The notes under the pieces are model-generated. The model worked only from the letters and a program-made list of their open reading frames with translations, was not told where the DNA came from and ran no database searches. A DNA stretch of 64,000 nt, from assembly GCF_017873965.1 (NCBI RefSeq), contig NZ_JAGGKT010000011.1, positions 62,001 through 126,000 of the forward strand. Direction: 5' to 3'. Positions within the stretch are counted from its first letter, which is position 1, and every line of letters starts with the position of its first letter. The DNA is from Ammoniphilus resinae (GTDB taxonomy: Bacteria; Bacillota; Bacilli; Aneurinibacillales; RAOX-1). The translations under genes and the position numbers were made by a program. Positions 36,622 through 45,360 of the stretch are shown here, piece by piece.

Positions 36622-37242
36622 TCAACCAGATGTTTCCGCTTTTTTTCTGCGAAAGACGGTAATCCATTTTCCGTAACTAAACAATCCGCGTACAATTATT
36701 AACATACTGAAAGTTATCCAGCACAAATCAAGGAAAGATGGCGATCCGAAGAAAAACTGTGCCGATTTTCCATAAATATAATACTGAAACCCTACCTCAT
36801 TTAATGAAAGTCCGAAAACGATGATAATAAACTGCTGAGTGGGTCCTTTCGCAGCAATAACCGTCAGCAAAGCCGCTAAAGAAGCAATCATATAACTTTC
36901 TTCAAAGATCATTAAAACTGGATCCAATCTTAAGACTAGCTGCAGAAAAAACAAACAAGTCCCAATCAAAAATCCTGCCGAAACCAAATGCATCCGGCTT
37001 TTCTCCGATTGCTTAAGCCAAAGATATACAGCCATTATCTGTAGCACTGCAAAAAGGACAGAGAAATTTCTGAGCATAGGCAGGTCCACAACCCTATTCC
37101 CTCCAATTAAAAGAAAGAGTAGAATCCATCCCAAGATTCCTTTGCGAATCCCCTGTTGCTCAAGGAAGCGGTCAAACACACCCAACATCAAAAACAAAAA
37201 TAAAAACCAATTGATAATCAATCCTGTTATTCCAGCAACCAT
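36622..37242 (-). CDS. YphA-like membrane protein
   Basis: A 206-residue protein with about six hydrophobic segments. I start it at ATG 37242 (MVAGITGLIINW), seven bases behind AAGGAG; an ATG six bases earlier is too close and the longer frame is unsupported. In position (upstream of der) and size it matches B. subtilis yphA, of unknown function. Assignment is mainly by position. Confidence 0.6.
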   Translation of the reverse strand: MVAGITGLIINWFLFLFLMLGVFDRFLEQQGIRKGILGWILLFLLIGGNRVVDLPMLRNFSVLFAVLQIMAVYLWLKQSEKSRMHLVSAGFLIGTCLFFLQLVLRLDPVLMIFEESYMIASLAALLTVIAAKGPTQQFIIIVFGLSLNEVGFQYYIYGKSAQFFFGSPSFLDLCWITFSMLIIVRGLFSYGKWITVFRRKKAETSG

Positions 37243-37360
37243 ATCCATTCTCCTTCTTCTATCGCTTCTATAGCCTTCGAGGTTTTTATTTTCATTATTC
37301 CTCAAAAAGGAAAGAAAAATCATTGGGACGAACAATTGTCTCGGACTCAATAAAAAATAT

Positions 37361-37476
37361 CAGACCCTAGCCGTGATTTGTCGAACAAAAAAGAAGTTAC
37401 GTCCCTCCGGGCTATACGAAGGGAGTGTAACTACTTTGTTAAGTGTATTCGACAAATTTCAGCTAGGGTCTGACCC
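37361..37476. repeat. Palindromic element, copy A
   Basis: A 112-base near-complete inverted repeat. Terminal arms CAGACCCTAGC / GCTAGGGTCTG, then ATTTGTCGAA (37376-37385) / TTCGACAAAT (37448-37457), then AGTTAC / GTAACT and TCCCT / AGGGA around a central loop. The right end continues GACCCC. Related copies lie at 43886 and 56578, and a single end at 48671. Confidence 0.85.
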
Positions 37477-37481
37477 CACTG

Positions 37482-38291
37482 TTACCTGCTGATTTTTGGA
37501 TGGTCCGTTAAGAAATATTTGAACGTCAACTTATCTTGGACGGGAATCCATGCCCCAACTCCTTTTTGGGTTACGTTCTTAATAACCAACTTCTTTTCAT
37601 TTCCTTTAATGTGAAGATACACTTCCCCGTAAAGGACGTTTCCTCTTTCGCTAGCTGCTGGAATAAATGCATTAAGATAACCAATTTTTTTAGGAGGCAC
37701 CCTCATGATCGTGTCTAATTTTGTTCCTTTTCCAATTGTACTTTCAAATGCCAGATTCAATCCCGTTTTTCCTTTAGCATCAGCAATCATTAATTTTTTC
37801 ACTTCATCTTCGGCCATTACTTGTGTGGTTAGCCCCCCGTGTGCAGTGAACTCCTCATTTTGCTCATATGTTAATTCAATAGTTTCCCTGCCACCACGAT
37901 TATCATATTTGTTGCTGTTTGCTTCTTTATATTCCCAATTGACTGAGGTTTCCTTGGAATCATAATGAAGCGCCCAATTTCCCAAATAGATATTCGCCTT
38001 GAATCCGATAGCCAATTTGGAGGTTTGGATGGTTGTTTCATTTAATAAACGAATTAAGTTGGGATTTTCGATTTCATATTCCGTTGTCCTAAATAGTTCT
38101 AAGGTTGAAGCGCTTGGCTGAACATATTCCGGATCCATATCCGGGTTTGGATACGTATTTTGCCTGGAGATATCCTTTACTGAATCGGGGATTTTCAATT
38201 TTCCCGCGGAAGCATCCGCGACAAGGCTTTGACCGATCCCAAAAGATAAGATCAGCAAAAAGGCAATCGAAACATAAAGAACTTTTTTCAT
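37482..38291 (-). CDS. YfkD-like secreted protein
   Basis: A 269-residue protein with a signal peptide (cleavage probably after VADASA, about residue 29). Segments such as IPDSVKDISRQNTYPNP, TSVNWEYKEANSNKYDNRGG and QKGVGAWIPVQDKLTF match the YfkD family of Bacillus exported proteins as I remember it. Its function is unknown. It stands alone, flanked by palindromic copy A at its 3' end. Confidence 0.7.
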   Translation of the reverse strand: MKKVLYVSIAFLLILSFGIGQSLVADASAGKLKIPDSVKDISRQNTYPNPDMDPEYVQPSASTLELFRTTEYEIENPNLIRLLNETTIQTSKLAIGFKANIYLGNWALHYDSKETSVNWEYKEANSNKYDNRGGRETIELTYEQNEEFTAHGGLTTQVMAEDEVKKLMIADAKGKTGLNLAFESTIGKGTKLDTIMRVPPKKIGYLNAFIPAASERGNVLYGEVYLHIKGNEKKLVIKNVTQKGVGAWIPVQDKLTFKYFLTDHPKISR

Positions 38292-38423
38292 AAAAACTCC
38301 TCCATCTGCTGCCTGCTGCTTTTAACTGTTTATTACCCAAAGAGATGATTTTCTTGTCTTAGTATGAGCACTTATGGAAAAAACAGTGGAGGAAAATATT
38401 AGTAAATATTGTATAAGATTCTA

Positions 38424-39188
38424 TTAGAAGTTTGGTTTTCGCTTTTCAGCAAAGGCCAAACAACCTTCTGGAAAATCAATGGGATCCACATAATTCCAAG
38501 GTATACTCTGCTTCCATTCACACGCGGCAACCGCTTTTTTCACGGCTCGCAAGGATGCCCCCGAGTTACTGACAATCGTTTCCGCCAGATTTAAAATATG
38601 ATCATCCAATTTTTCATTCTCAATCAGCTGATTAAGCAGTCCGTTTTGGTATGCTTCTTCCGCATTGTAAATTTTGCTTAAATACACAATCTCCTTAGCC
38701 CGACTAGCCCCGATTATGCGGACGATTCTCCTCATAAAAGAGGGGCCGACTGTAATTCCCAGACGTCCCACGGGAATTCCCATCCGGGTGTTCTTTGTTC
38801 CTACTCTGATGTCACATGCAAGTGACAGAACAAATCCTGCCCCTAAAGCTGGACCGTCCAACGCAGCAATCACAGGAATCGGTAAACTTTCATAAACGGA
38901 AATAGCTTCTTCCATGTTTACAAAGGCTTGCTCTGCTTCTTCCAACGACATCTCACAAAATTCCTTAATATCTGCACCGGCCGTAAACTGACCTATCGTT
39001 CCGCGAAGAATGAGGACCTTGTTCTTGGGATTGGACCCGGCTTCCTTTCCAATCTTCGCTAACTTCTTCCACATATTTGATGTTAACGCGTTCCTTGCGG
39101 CAGGTCGATTGATCGTAACGATTGCAATCTTGGCAGTTTCCTGTAGGGTAATCTTTCCATCGGGCATTCTCTTAATTAAAATCCTCAA
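38424..39188 (-). CDS. Enoyl-CoA hydratase/isomerase family protein
   Basis: A crotonase-fold protein of about 254 residues. GTIGQFTAGADIKEF and ALDGPALGAGFVLSLACD form the oxyanion hole. The second glutamate of true hydratases is not evident: GRLGITVGPSFMRRIV has no Glu at the usual GxxGxxPE site, so the reaction (isomerase, hydrolase or hydratase) is uncertain. The start is unclear; TTG 39188 with GAGGTG upstream is preferred to GTG 39197. No other fatty-acid gene is adjacent. Confidence 0.8.
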   Translation of the reverse strand: MRILIKRMPDGKITLQETAKIAIVTINRPAARNALTSNMWKKLAKIGKEAGSNPKNKVLILRGTIGQFTAGADIKEFCEMSLEEAEQAFVNMEEAISVYESLPIPVIAALDGPALGAGFVLSLACDIRVGTKNTRMGIPVGRLGITVGPSFMRRIVRIIGASRAKEIVYLSKIYNAEEAYQNGLLNQLIENEKLDDHILNLAETIVSNSGASLRAVKKAVAACEWKQSIPWNYVDPIDFPEGCLAFAEKRKPNF

Positions 39189-39377
39189 ATCCTTCACCTC
39201 ATTTTATAGGGGTCGATTGTCGACATTTACATGCTATCAACACATTTCAAAATAGTCAATATATTCATGTGATTATTCACTTAAACCCCTCTCTACATAT
39301 TTTTTAAATTATGTTGAAACACATACGAATAGGACTGGCGAAAAGCTTCATAGGATGGAAGGAAGAAGGAGGTGGCA

Positions 39378-39497
39378 GTGAAGATGGCATTCTACACGAC
39401 GGTAGTTAGCCTATTAGGCATCAAACTGCTGAAAAATGCAGATGGTCACTTTTTCATTAAAGTATGGAGGGGGAAGGTTCGACCAATTAAAAGCTAG
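39378..39497 (+). CDS. Small hypothetical protein, 39 residues
   Basis: The frame begins at GTG 39378 (or ATG 39384) behind AAGGAGG and encodes KMAFYTTVVSLLGIKLL, then KNADGHFFIKVWRGKVRPIKS. It has a short hydrophobic stretch and a basic tail, and ends before a strong terminator. It is a plausible real micro-gene between the divergent enoyl-CoA hydratase gene and convergent fni. Family unknown. Confidence 0.6.
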   Translation: MKMAFYTTVVSLLGIKLLKNADGHFFIKVWRGKVRPIKS

Positions 39498-39524
39498 ATG
39501 AATGCCTTTAAACTTAGAAAACAT

Positions 39525-39558
39525 AAAAATGACAGGAATTTTCTTTCCTGTCATTTTT
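39525..39558. terminator. Bidirectional terminator, small gene / fni
   Basis: AAAAATGACAGGAA (39525-39538) and TTCCTGTCATTTTT (39545-39558) form a 14-base stem. It overlaps the fni stop codon. Confidence 0.88.
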
Positions 39559-40603
39559 CATTTCTCTGACTAAAATGTGTACAATCAATGCCCCTCATGG
39601 CGGCCCAATGATAAGAATCACCAGATATTACCACTGGGACATCCGATATCGTATAAATGTTGGAAACACCTAGTGCGGTCATGATCAATCGAACCTGCTC
39701 ATGGATACGAGAAACAACGGAAAGGCCCTCTTCAAGGTCAAAATCTTTGACCAGACGAAGAAAAAATCCCGCCATACCTACCGAAGTTGCACCTAAGGCT
39801 AGCGCTTTGACAATTTCCAATCCGTTTGTAATGCCACCCGTTGCAACCTTGTCTACCTTGGTTATGGAAGATAGTTCAAGAAGGCTTTGCACAGTTGTCA
39901 AACCCCAATCGTTTAACATCTCAAGTGGAATCATGCGACGTCTGTTTTCAATTTCTGCAAAGTTCGTGCCTCCTGCCCCTCCGATGTCAATGGCCTGAAT
40001 ACCTAAGTCAACTAGACGTTGGGCAGCATTCTTCGACATACCAAAACCCACTTCTTTAACAAACACTGGACAATGAACAATTTTAACAATGTCTTCGATC
40101 CGCTTACAAACCCCTCTAAAATCTCTGTCCCCTTCAGGCATAATTAATTCCTGCATGACATTAAGATGAATTTGTAAACCATCTGCTTGGATCATATCAA
40201 CTGCTCTTAGAGCTTGTTCTGTCGTTGCTTCTGCCCCTAGATTTGCAAAGATAATCCCATTGGGGTTTACTTCGCGAACCACGGAGAAGGATGACTGAAC
40301 GGAAGGTTCTTTAATTGCAGCCATTTGTGAACCCACAGCCATCGCCAGCCCTGCTCCTTCCGCCAGAAGGGCTAATCTTCTGTTGATTTCGTAGGTCTCG
40401 CCTGTTCCACCTGTCATAGCGTTAATAAGAATCGGCGAACTTAAATCAAGTCCGCCGATTGATGTAGAGAGCGAAACATCTGCCATCGAAGATTCAGGTA
40501 TGCAATTGTGTACGAACTTCACATCTTCGAAGCCATGCTTTCCGCTGATTCCAGTTTCAATAGCATATTGAATATGTTCTCTTTTCCGTGAAGTTCTTTC
40601 CAT
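39551..40603 (-). CDS. fni: Isopentenyl-diphosphate isomerase, type 2
   Basis: A 350-residue FMN-dependent enzyme that interconverts IPP and DMAPP. The signature segments INAMTGGTGE, NLGAEATTEQA, LQIHLNVMQELIMPEGDRDF, VKEVGFGMS and AIDIGGAGGTNFAEIE are all present. It feeds prenyl synthesis by HepS/HepT. Upstream lies the S1 protein gene, 16 bases away, so the two are probably in one unit. Confidence 0.96.
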   Translation of the reverse strand: MERTSRKREHIQYAIETGISGKHGFEDVKFVHNCIPESSMADVSLSTSIGGLDLSSPILINAMTGGTGETYEINRRLALLAEGAGLAMAVGSQMAAIKEPSVQSSFSVVREVNPNGIIFANLGAEATTEQALRAVDMIQADGLQIHLNVMQELIMPEGDRDFRGVCKRIEDIVKIVHCPVFVKEVGFGMSKNAAQRLVDLGIQAIDIGGAGGTNFAEIENRRRMIPLEMLNDWGLTTVQSLLELSSITKVDKVATGGITNGLEIVKALALGATSVGMAGFFLRLVKDFDLEEGLSVVSRIHEQVRLIMTALGVSNIYTISDVPVVISGDSYHWAAMRGIDCTHFSQRNEK

Positions 40604-40619
40604 GAAACAATCCTCTATA

Positions 40620-41777
40620 TTAAGATTTTAATTTTTTAGCTAAGTCCCCAAGGCGGTCGCCGATGGTAATACCCATTCCACCGTTGTCAGCTTCATAATT
40701 GGCAATTTCCTTCTTAGTAGCCTTTACTTCTTTTTCTTCTTCAACTTCACGAATACTTAAGCTGATTCGTTGTTCCGCAGCGTTGATATCCAAGATTTTC
40801 ACTTGGACTTGCTGTCCCTCCTCAAGGACTTCACCAGGACTTCCAATATGGCGGTTTGATATTTGAGAAATATGAACCAAACCTTCTACTCCTGGTGCTA
40901 CCTCAACAAAAGCTCCAAAGCTAACTAGCCGTTTAACGGTTCCAGAGACAATCGAACCGACTTTCAACTGAGATAAAGAAGTTTCCCAAGGTCCAGGCTG
41001 GGCTTCCTTCATACTCAAGCTAATTCTTTCATTTTCTTGATCGACTTTTAGAATTTTCACCTTCACCTTGTCGCCTTCACTTACAACATCCGATGGTTTA
41101 TTGACACGTTCCCAGGATAATTCGGAGACGTGAACAAGCCCATCAACGCCACCAATATCAACAAATGCTCCAAAATCGGTTAAGCGTTGAACAGTACCTT
41201 CAAGAACAGCCCCTACTTCAAGTTGGTCAAATAGTTGATGTTTTTGTTTATTCTGTTCATCCTCCAGAACAGCGCGGTGAGAAAGAATCACTTTATTCTT
41301 CTCGCGGTCTAGTTCAATGACTTTTAAGCTTAAACTTTTTCCTTTGTAATCCGAAAAGTCTTCCACAAAATGACGTTCAACATGGGAGGCAGGAATAAAT
41401 CCGCGAACCCCAACATCAACGACTAGTCCACCTTTTACCACATCAGCTACTGCTGCTTCAAAAACAGTACCTTCGGAAAATTTCTGTTCCAAATCATCCC
41501 ATGCTTTAATCGCATCAACTGCTTTTTTGGAAACAAGAACTTCATCCTTCTCTTCGTTGATTTTAATTACTTGGAAGGTCATCTCCTCACCTTCAGTAAG
41601 TACATCCCCTACCTTTTCAATATGTAAACTGGAAACCTCACTAATCGGGAGTATCGCTTCTGTTTTGTAACCGATGTCTACTAGAGCTTGCTTTGCATCT
41701 ACCTTCGTTACTTTTCCTTGTACTGTGTCACCAACCTCAAAGGATCTTACTTCTGCATTTTGCATTTCTTCAGCCAT
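40620..41777 (-). CDS. S1-domain RNA-binding protein (RpsA/YpfD-like)
   Basis: A 385-residue protein with four S1 domains in tandem, each beginning with a G-x-V-x-G-x-V pattern ([52 protein letters not shown]). This is the shortened S1 homologue of Bacillales, YpfD, whose role is not the essential mRNA-binding role of enteric S1. Start ATG 41777 behind AAGGAGG, inside a longer frame. Confidence 0.93.
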   Translation of the reverse strand: MAEEMQNAEVRSFEVGDTVQGKVTKVDAKQALVDIGYKTEAILPISEVSSLHIEKVGDVLTEGEEMTFQVIKINEEKDEVLVSKKAVDAIKAWDDLEQKFSEGTVFEAAVADVVKGGLVVDVGVRGFIPASHVERHFVEDFSDYKGKSLSLKVIELDREKNKVILSHRAVLEDEQNKQKHQLFDQLEVGAVLEGTVQRLTDFGAFVDIGGVDGLVHVSELSWERVNKPSDVVSEGDKVKVKILKVDQENERISLSMKEAQPGPWETSLSQLKVGSIVSGTVKRLVSFGAFVEVAPGVEGLVHISQISNRHIGSPGEVLEEGQQVQVKILDINAAEQRISLSIREVEEEKEVKATKKEIANYEADNGGMGITIGDRLGDLAKKLKS

Positions 41778-41920
41778 GGACCATTCCTCCTTCATAATCA
41801 AACCATAATTGCCTTTTTTCTATCTCAAATATTTTGTAACTATTAATTGATAAATAATGGCTTTAGGATTTAGTATGAACAAATTGTTTTGTTTGATGCA
41901 AACACGTGATGACAAAACTA

Positions 41921-42511
41921 TCAGCTGTATTCATCAATTAATTGTTGTATTTCCTTCATTATTTTTCCGCTTGCTTCCTCTGTTAACGCCGAAGTCACTT
42001 TTTGTTGGCGTAATTCAGTCATATTAATCGGCTTCCCATAAACCACTCTCATCGATTGGAACATCTTCCAATCCCCAATAACAGCTGTAGGAATAACCGC
42101 TGCTTCAGACTTTAAAGCGAAGAGTGCAGCTCCCGGGTATGGCTTCCCAAGCTTCCCATCTTTGCTTCTCGTCCCCTCAGGGAAAATTCCTAAGACTTTA
42201 CCTTCCTTTAAAATCTGCAGGCTCTTTTTTAAAGCACCTTTATCACTCATTCCTCGTTTCACGGGATAGGCTCCAAATTGCTTAACCAAATAGGAAATAA
42301 CAGGAATCTTAAAAAGTTCCTCTTTTGCCATGAAATGGACTTGTCTCTGTATTGGCGATGCGATAAAAGGGGGATCAAGGTTATTTTTATGATTCGAGCA
42401 TAAAATTACCCCCCCTTGTAAAGGAACATTCTCTAGGCCGATGATCTCCCACCGATAGACAAATCGGTAAAGGATCCGAAACATCCCGCGGAATAATCGA
42501 TACAAAAACAT
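41921..42511 (-). CDS. plsC: 1-acyl-sn-glycerol-3-phosphate acyltransferase
   Basis: A 196-residue enzyme that adds the second acyl chain to make phosphatidic acid. The catalytic NHKNNLDPPF holds the H-x4-D pair; KRG and FPEGTRSKDG bind the phosphate. A short hydrophobic N-terminus anchors it to the membrane. It follows cmk by 17 bases. A second paralogue lies at 55974-56549. Confidence 0.93.
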   Translation of the reverse strand: MFLYRLFRGMFRILYRFVYRWEIIGLENVPLQGGVILCSNHKNNLDPPFIASPIQRQVHFMAKEELFKIPVISYLVKQFGAYPVKRGMSDKGALKKSLQILKEGKVLGIFPEGTRSKDGKLGKPYPGAALFALKSEAAVIPTAVIGDWKMFQSMRVVYGKPINMTELRQQKVTSALTEEASGKIMKEIQQLIDEYS

Positions 42512-42528
42512 CTTTTCGTTCCACCCGC

Positions 42529-43194
42529 CTAGTTTTGGGTTTTATTTTTACAAAGTTCGATAATCCTACTTACCACTTGCTCTATTGTCATTCCAGTTGA
42601 ATCAAGAATAGTGGCGTCCTCTGCACAGCGAAGAGGGGCGACCTCCCGATCACTATCGGTCTTGTCCCTAAGTTGAATCTCCAATTGTAAATCAGCAAGA
42701 TTTGCATCATGGCCTTTTTCAAGCATTTCCTTATATCTTCTCATGGCCCTTTCTTCAATCGAAGCGGTAAGAAACACCTTGACTTCTGCATCTGGAAGTA
42801 CGAACGTTCCAATATCTCGGCCGTCCATAACAACACTCTCTTGACCAGCCAATTTGCGTTGCAAGACCATCATTTTTTCTCGAACCTTGGGGTGTTTAGC
42901 AACCAATGAAACTTGGCGACTGACATCTGGATGTCTAATTTCTTCGGTTACGTCACGATTGTTAAGAAAAACCCTCTGTCCGGAAGCTTGCTGCTGCAGT
43001 CCAATCGAAATACGATCTAAGAGACTTGCAAGTTCTTCTTCGTCAGAAAGGGATACTCCCTCATGCAAAGCAGCAAGTGTTAAAGCACGGTACATCGCCC
43101 CAGTATCTATATATGTATATCCCAAATGTTTTGCAGTAAGCTGTGCAACTGTGCTTTTCCCAGCACCAGCTGGTCCATCAATAGCAATATTCAT
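42529..43194 (-). CDS. cmk: Cytidylate kinase
   Basis: A 221-residue (d)CMP kinase. P-loop GPAGAGKSTV at the N-terminus, the YIDTGAMYRA CMP-binding region, and RDIGTFVLPDA are intact. It precedes plsC and the S1 gene, the order usual in Bacillus (cmk-ypfD). Confidence 0.97.
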   Translation of the reverse strand: MNIAIDGPAGAGKSTVAQLTAKHLGYTYIDTGAMYRALTLAALHEGVSLSDEEELASLLDRISIGLQQQASGQRVFLNNRDVTEEIRHPDVSRQVSLVAKHPKVREKMMVLQRKLAGQESVVMDGRDIGTFVLPDAEVKVFLTASIEERAMRRYKEMLEKGHDANLADLQLEIQLRDKTDSDREVAPLRCAEDATILDSTGMTIEQVVSRIIELCKNKTQN

Positions 43195-43255
43195 TAGTCA
43201 TCCCTTTCCTGGAGGTTAAAGGTTCATAGTTGGCTCTGCCCGCCAATCGAAAAAA

Positions 43256-43273
43256 AGCAGGATTCTGCCTGCT
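43256..43273 (-). terminator. Terminator after ypfB-like gene
   Basis: On the minus strand AGCAGG and CCTGCT pair around CAGAAT, followed by T7. It separates the ypfB-like gene from cmk. Confidence 0.8.
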
Positions 43274-43380
43274 TACATGCTCAATTGAATATTTGATTTC
43301 CTTTGATTGAAGAGCCAAGATCTTTAGGTCAGCCAAACAGCCAGTCTATTCAATTTACCTTGATAGTACCATAGTGTTCC

Positions 43381-43569
43381 TTAAGATGCAACGCCTTCCA
43401 ACTGCTCTACCTCAACGATCCACCCACGAAAGGTATCATTATAAAGCAATAGCTGCGAGCCCATTAGGAGCAAGACAAGAAAAATGATAACCAAAATGAT
43501 AGCTTTTTCGATTGAATTTGAAAATTGGCGGAACCTTTCCTCATAGGAAGGATATTTATCTCTTCTCAT
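43381..43569 (-). CDS. YpfB-like small membrane protein
   Basis: A 62-residue protein with one transmembrane helix (about 20-42, IILVIIFLVLLLMGSQLLLY) and a C-terminal WIVEVEQLEGVAS. Its position between the ypfA remnant and cmk matches B. subtilis ypfB, and the end recalls DUF5359. I start at ATG 43569, eight bases behind GGAGG; earlier ATGs overlap that site. Confidence 0.6.
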   Translation of the reverse strand: MRRDKYPSYEERFRQFSNSIEKAIILVIIFLVLLLMGSQLLLYNDTFRGWIVEVEQLEGVAS

Positions 43570-43640
43570 AGCCATCGCCTCCATTCCCATTATTTCCAGA
43601 AATGGATAGAGCTATAATAGCTAATAAGATCCTTTCCTTC

Positions 43641-43805
43641 TTAGTTCCACCTAACCATCTTTCCCGTTTCCTCATCCAATGGTACTTCAATCGCCAAAAA
43701 TCCTTCCCCAATATCTGCAACCCTCGATTTGTAGGTTTTTTTGGCCTCAGCTTGATCTTTAGTAAGCATGTTCATCCTTAATAGAGTGCTAATACCAGGG
43801 ATCAT
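43641..43805 (-). pseudogene. Truncated ypfA-like PilZ-protein N-terminus
   Basis: A 54-codon frame behind GGAGGTTTC. The segment QAEAKKTYKSRVADIGEGFLAIEV, then PLDEETGKM, is like the N-terminal YcgR/PilZN domain of YpfA (MotI), the c-di-GMP-responsive flagellar brake, but ends at VRWN with a stop. The C-terminal PilZ domain (RxxxR, DxSxxG) is absent: ypfB begins 72 bases later. In B. subtilis the full ypfA lies exactly here. It is therefore probably a remnant by deletion, although a functional short protein is possible. Confidence 0.65.
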
Positions 43806-43885
43806 TCCTGAAACCTCCATCTTTTTCTTTATGAAGGTTATTATACCATTTAGAATAGGTGCTGCGTAGCTTTTCCTTTCAAGTG

Positions 43886-43941
43886 CAGACCCTTACCGAA
43901 GTTCATCTAGGTATTTCAATTTTTAATTAAGAGTCTGACTC
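43886..43941. repeat. Palindromic element, short copy B
   Basis: CAGACCCTTA and TAAGAGTCTG are the imperfect ends, followed by ACTCC. The left end aligns with copies A and D over about 22 bases (CrGACCC...CCG...TT). It lies between the ypeB terminator and the ypfA remnant. Confidence 0.6.
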
Positions 43942-43947
43942 CGTACT

Positions 43948-43979
43948 AAAAAAGGAGTCTCCATCTGGAAAACTCCTTT
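43948..43979 (-). terminator. Terminator after ypeB
   Basis: On the minus strand AAAGGAGT and ACTCCTTT form an 8-base stem with a 13-base loop and a T6 tail. Confidence 0.8.
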
Positions 43980-43992
43980 TAAATCGTCTTAG

Positions 43993-45357
43993 TTATCCGA
44001 TCTTGCCGGGCTTATCCAATTTTTCAACAACCTCTTCATCGCCGTTTTCAACATTTATAAAGATTCTAAATGCCTGGTCACTTACCGTTCCCATAAATTC
44101 ATAGCACAGAACCTCATCATTATTGTCATTTAAGACCACAGCTTTCCTTGACTCTTGTACTTTGAAGTTAGGATTGACTTCTTTTCTAGCCTGTTTCATG
44201 GAAAGTTTTGGCGTAACGAACTTCCGGTTCTCTTTGTGGTTAAAAATGAACTGTTCCGCCTGATATCCAACCACCTCACCAGTATCCAAGGCAACCTTAA
44301 CCGTCAAGGCGTCAGGATATATTCTTACGCCATTTTGACTATACACATAACTTAATACTGCTGTATTGTCGTATTGTTCAGTTGTATAGTTCTCCATGTT
44401 TTTCAAACCATGTTTCTCGAGAAACGCCTTGCCTTTCTGCACTGCCTGCTGGATGTCCAATTTCTGTTTGGCAATGTTTCGATTATTAATCATCCAGACA
44501 ACGTGTCCGCCTTTTTTCGTGACATCTAGATGGATCGTATTGTTTCCTGCTGGTTTTGTAACAGCTACACTAATCGCACTGTATTCATGTCCTTTTCCAC
44601 CCCGGTCAACCTTGACATTTGCCTGGCCTGCTTGAATTCCCAAGAATTGCAAAGCAATTTTCTTTGCTTCTTCTTCTGTAATTTTCTTCCCTGTCAGGTT
44701 TTTATCACTAAACCTTTCTTTATTCTGCAAGGTCTGAATACCTGGACCAAAATCAATATCTGAATACTCATTTACCGTTTTGTCAATCGTCCGAAATCCA
44801 TCAATGATCGTATTGTCCAAGTTTTCCTCTTCCGAGGCAAGAGCCGATTCCACATCCATCCAGCGCAGTTTTTGATCGATGACTTTCGACTGTACCCTTC
44901 GAAGTTCAGATTGGATCTCTACTGCACGTGAATGAAGGGTTTTCAAATTTTCATATTCCTTCTCCGAAAGGGGGTCTTTATTTAAATCACGGACCGCTGT
45001 TTTGTAGGCGAAATCCCCTATTTTCGCCAGAAATTCTTCGGTTTTACTAAACGACATCAAAGCCAATGGGAGTTGTCCCACATCCGATCTGGCCACAGAT
45101 GAAATGCGCCATACGTTGCTCATTGTTCCATCGATTTGTCTACGTGAATTAATCGCTAAAGTTTTTCCTAACTCGTCTTGCAATTGATCCATATGGAAGG
45201 TTAAATCGTGAAAGGCGCGTTGGTATTGATTTTCTGCTTTAATTAAAATGGAATTTTTCTCTTGGTTCTCCTGATAGCCCCACATCCCAAGTCCAATCAC
45301 TGCAACAGCTAAGATCGGCGTTAGTACACCGGCAATTTTTGAGTACATTCGCTCCAC
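43993..45357 (-). CDS. ypeB: Spore germination protein YpeB
   Basis: A 454-residue spore protein with an N-terminal membrane anchor (about 8-26). The rest contains three PepSY/YPEB-type repeats, for example ITEEAKKIALQFLGI, IQQAVQKGKAFLEKHGL and LSMKQARKEVNPNF. YpeB is required for assembly of SleB in the spore and for cortex breakdown in germination. It is three bases after sleB in one operon, as in other spore formers. Confidence 0.95.
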   Translation of the reverse strand: MERMYSKIAGVLTPILAVAVIGLGMWGYQENQEKNSILIKAENQYQRAFHDLTFHMDQLQDELGKTLAINSRRQIDGTMSNVWRISSVARSDVGQLPLALMSFSKTEEFLAKIGDFAYKTAVRDLNKDPLSEKEYENLKTLHSRAVEIQSELRRVQSKVIDQKLRWMDVESALASEEENLDNTIIDGFRTIDKTVNEYSDIDFGPGIQTLQNKERFSDKNLTGKKITEEEAKKIALQFLGIQAGQANVKVDRGGKGHEYSAISVAVTKPAGNNTIHLDVTKKGGHVVWMINNRNIAKQKLDIQQAVQKGKAFLEKHGLKNMENYTTEQYDNTAVLSYVYSQNGVRIYPDALTVKVALDTGEVVGYQAEQFIFNHKENRKFVTPKLSMKQARKEVNPNFKVQESRKAVVLNDNNDEVLCYEFMGTVSDQAFRIFINVENGDEEVVEKLDKPGKIG

Positions 45358-45360
45358 TCC

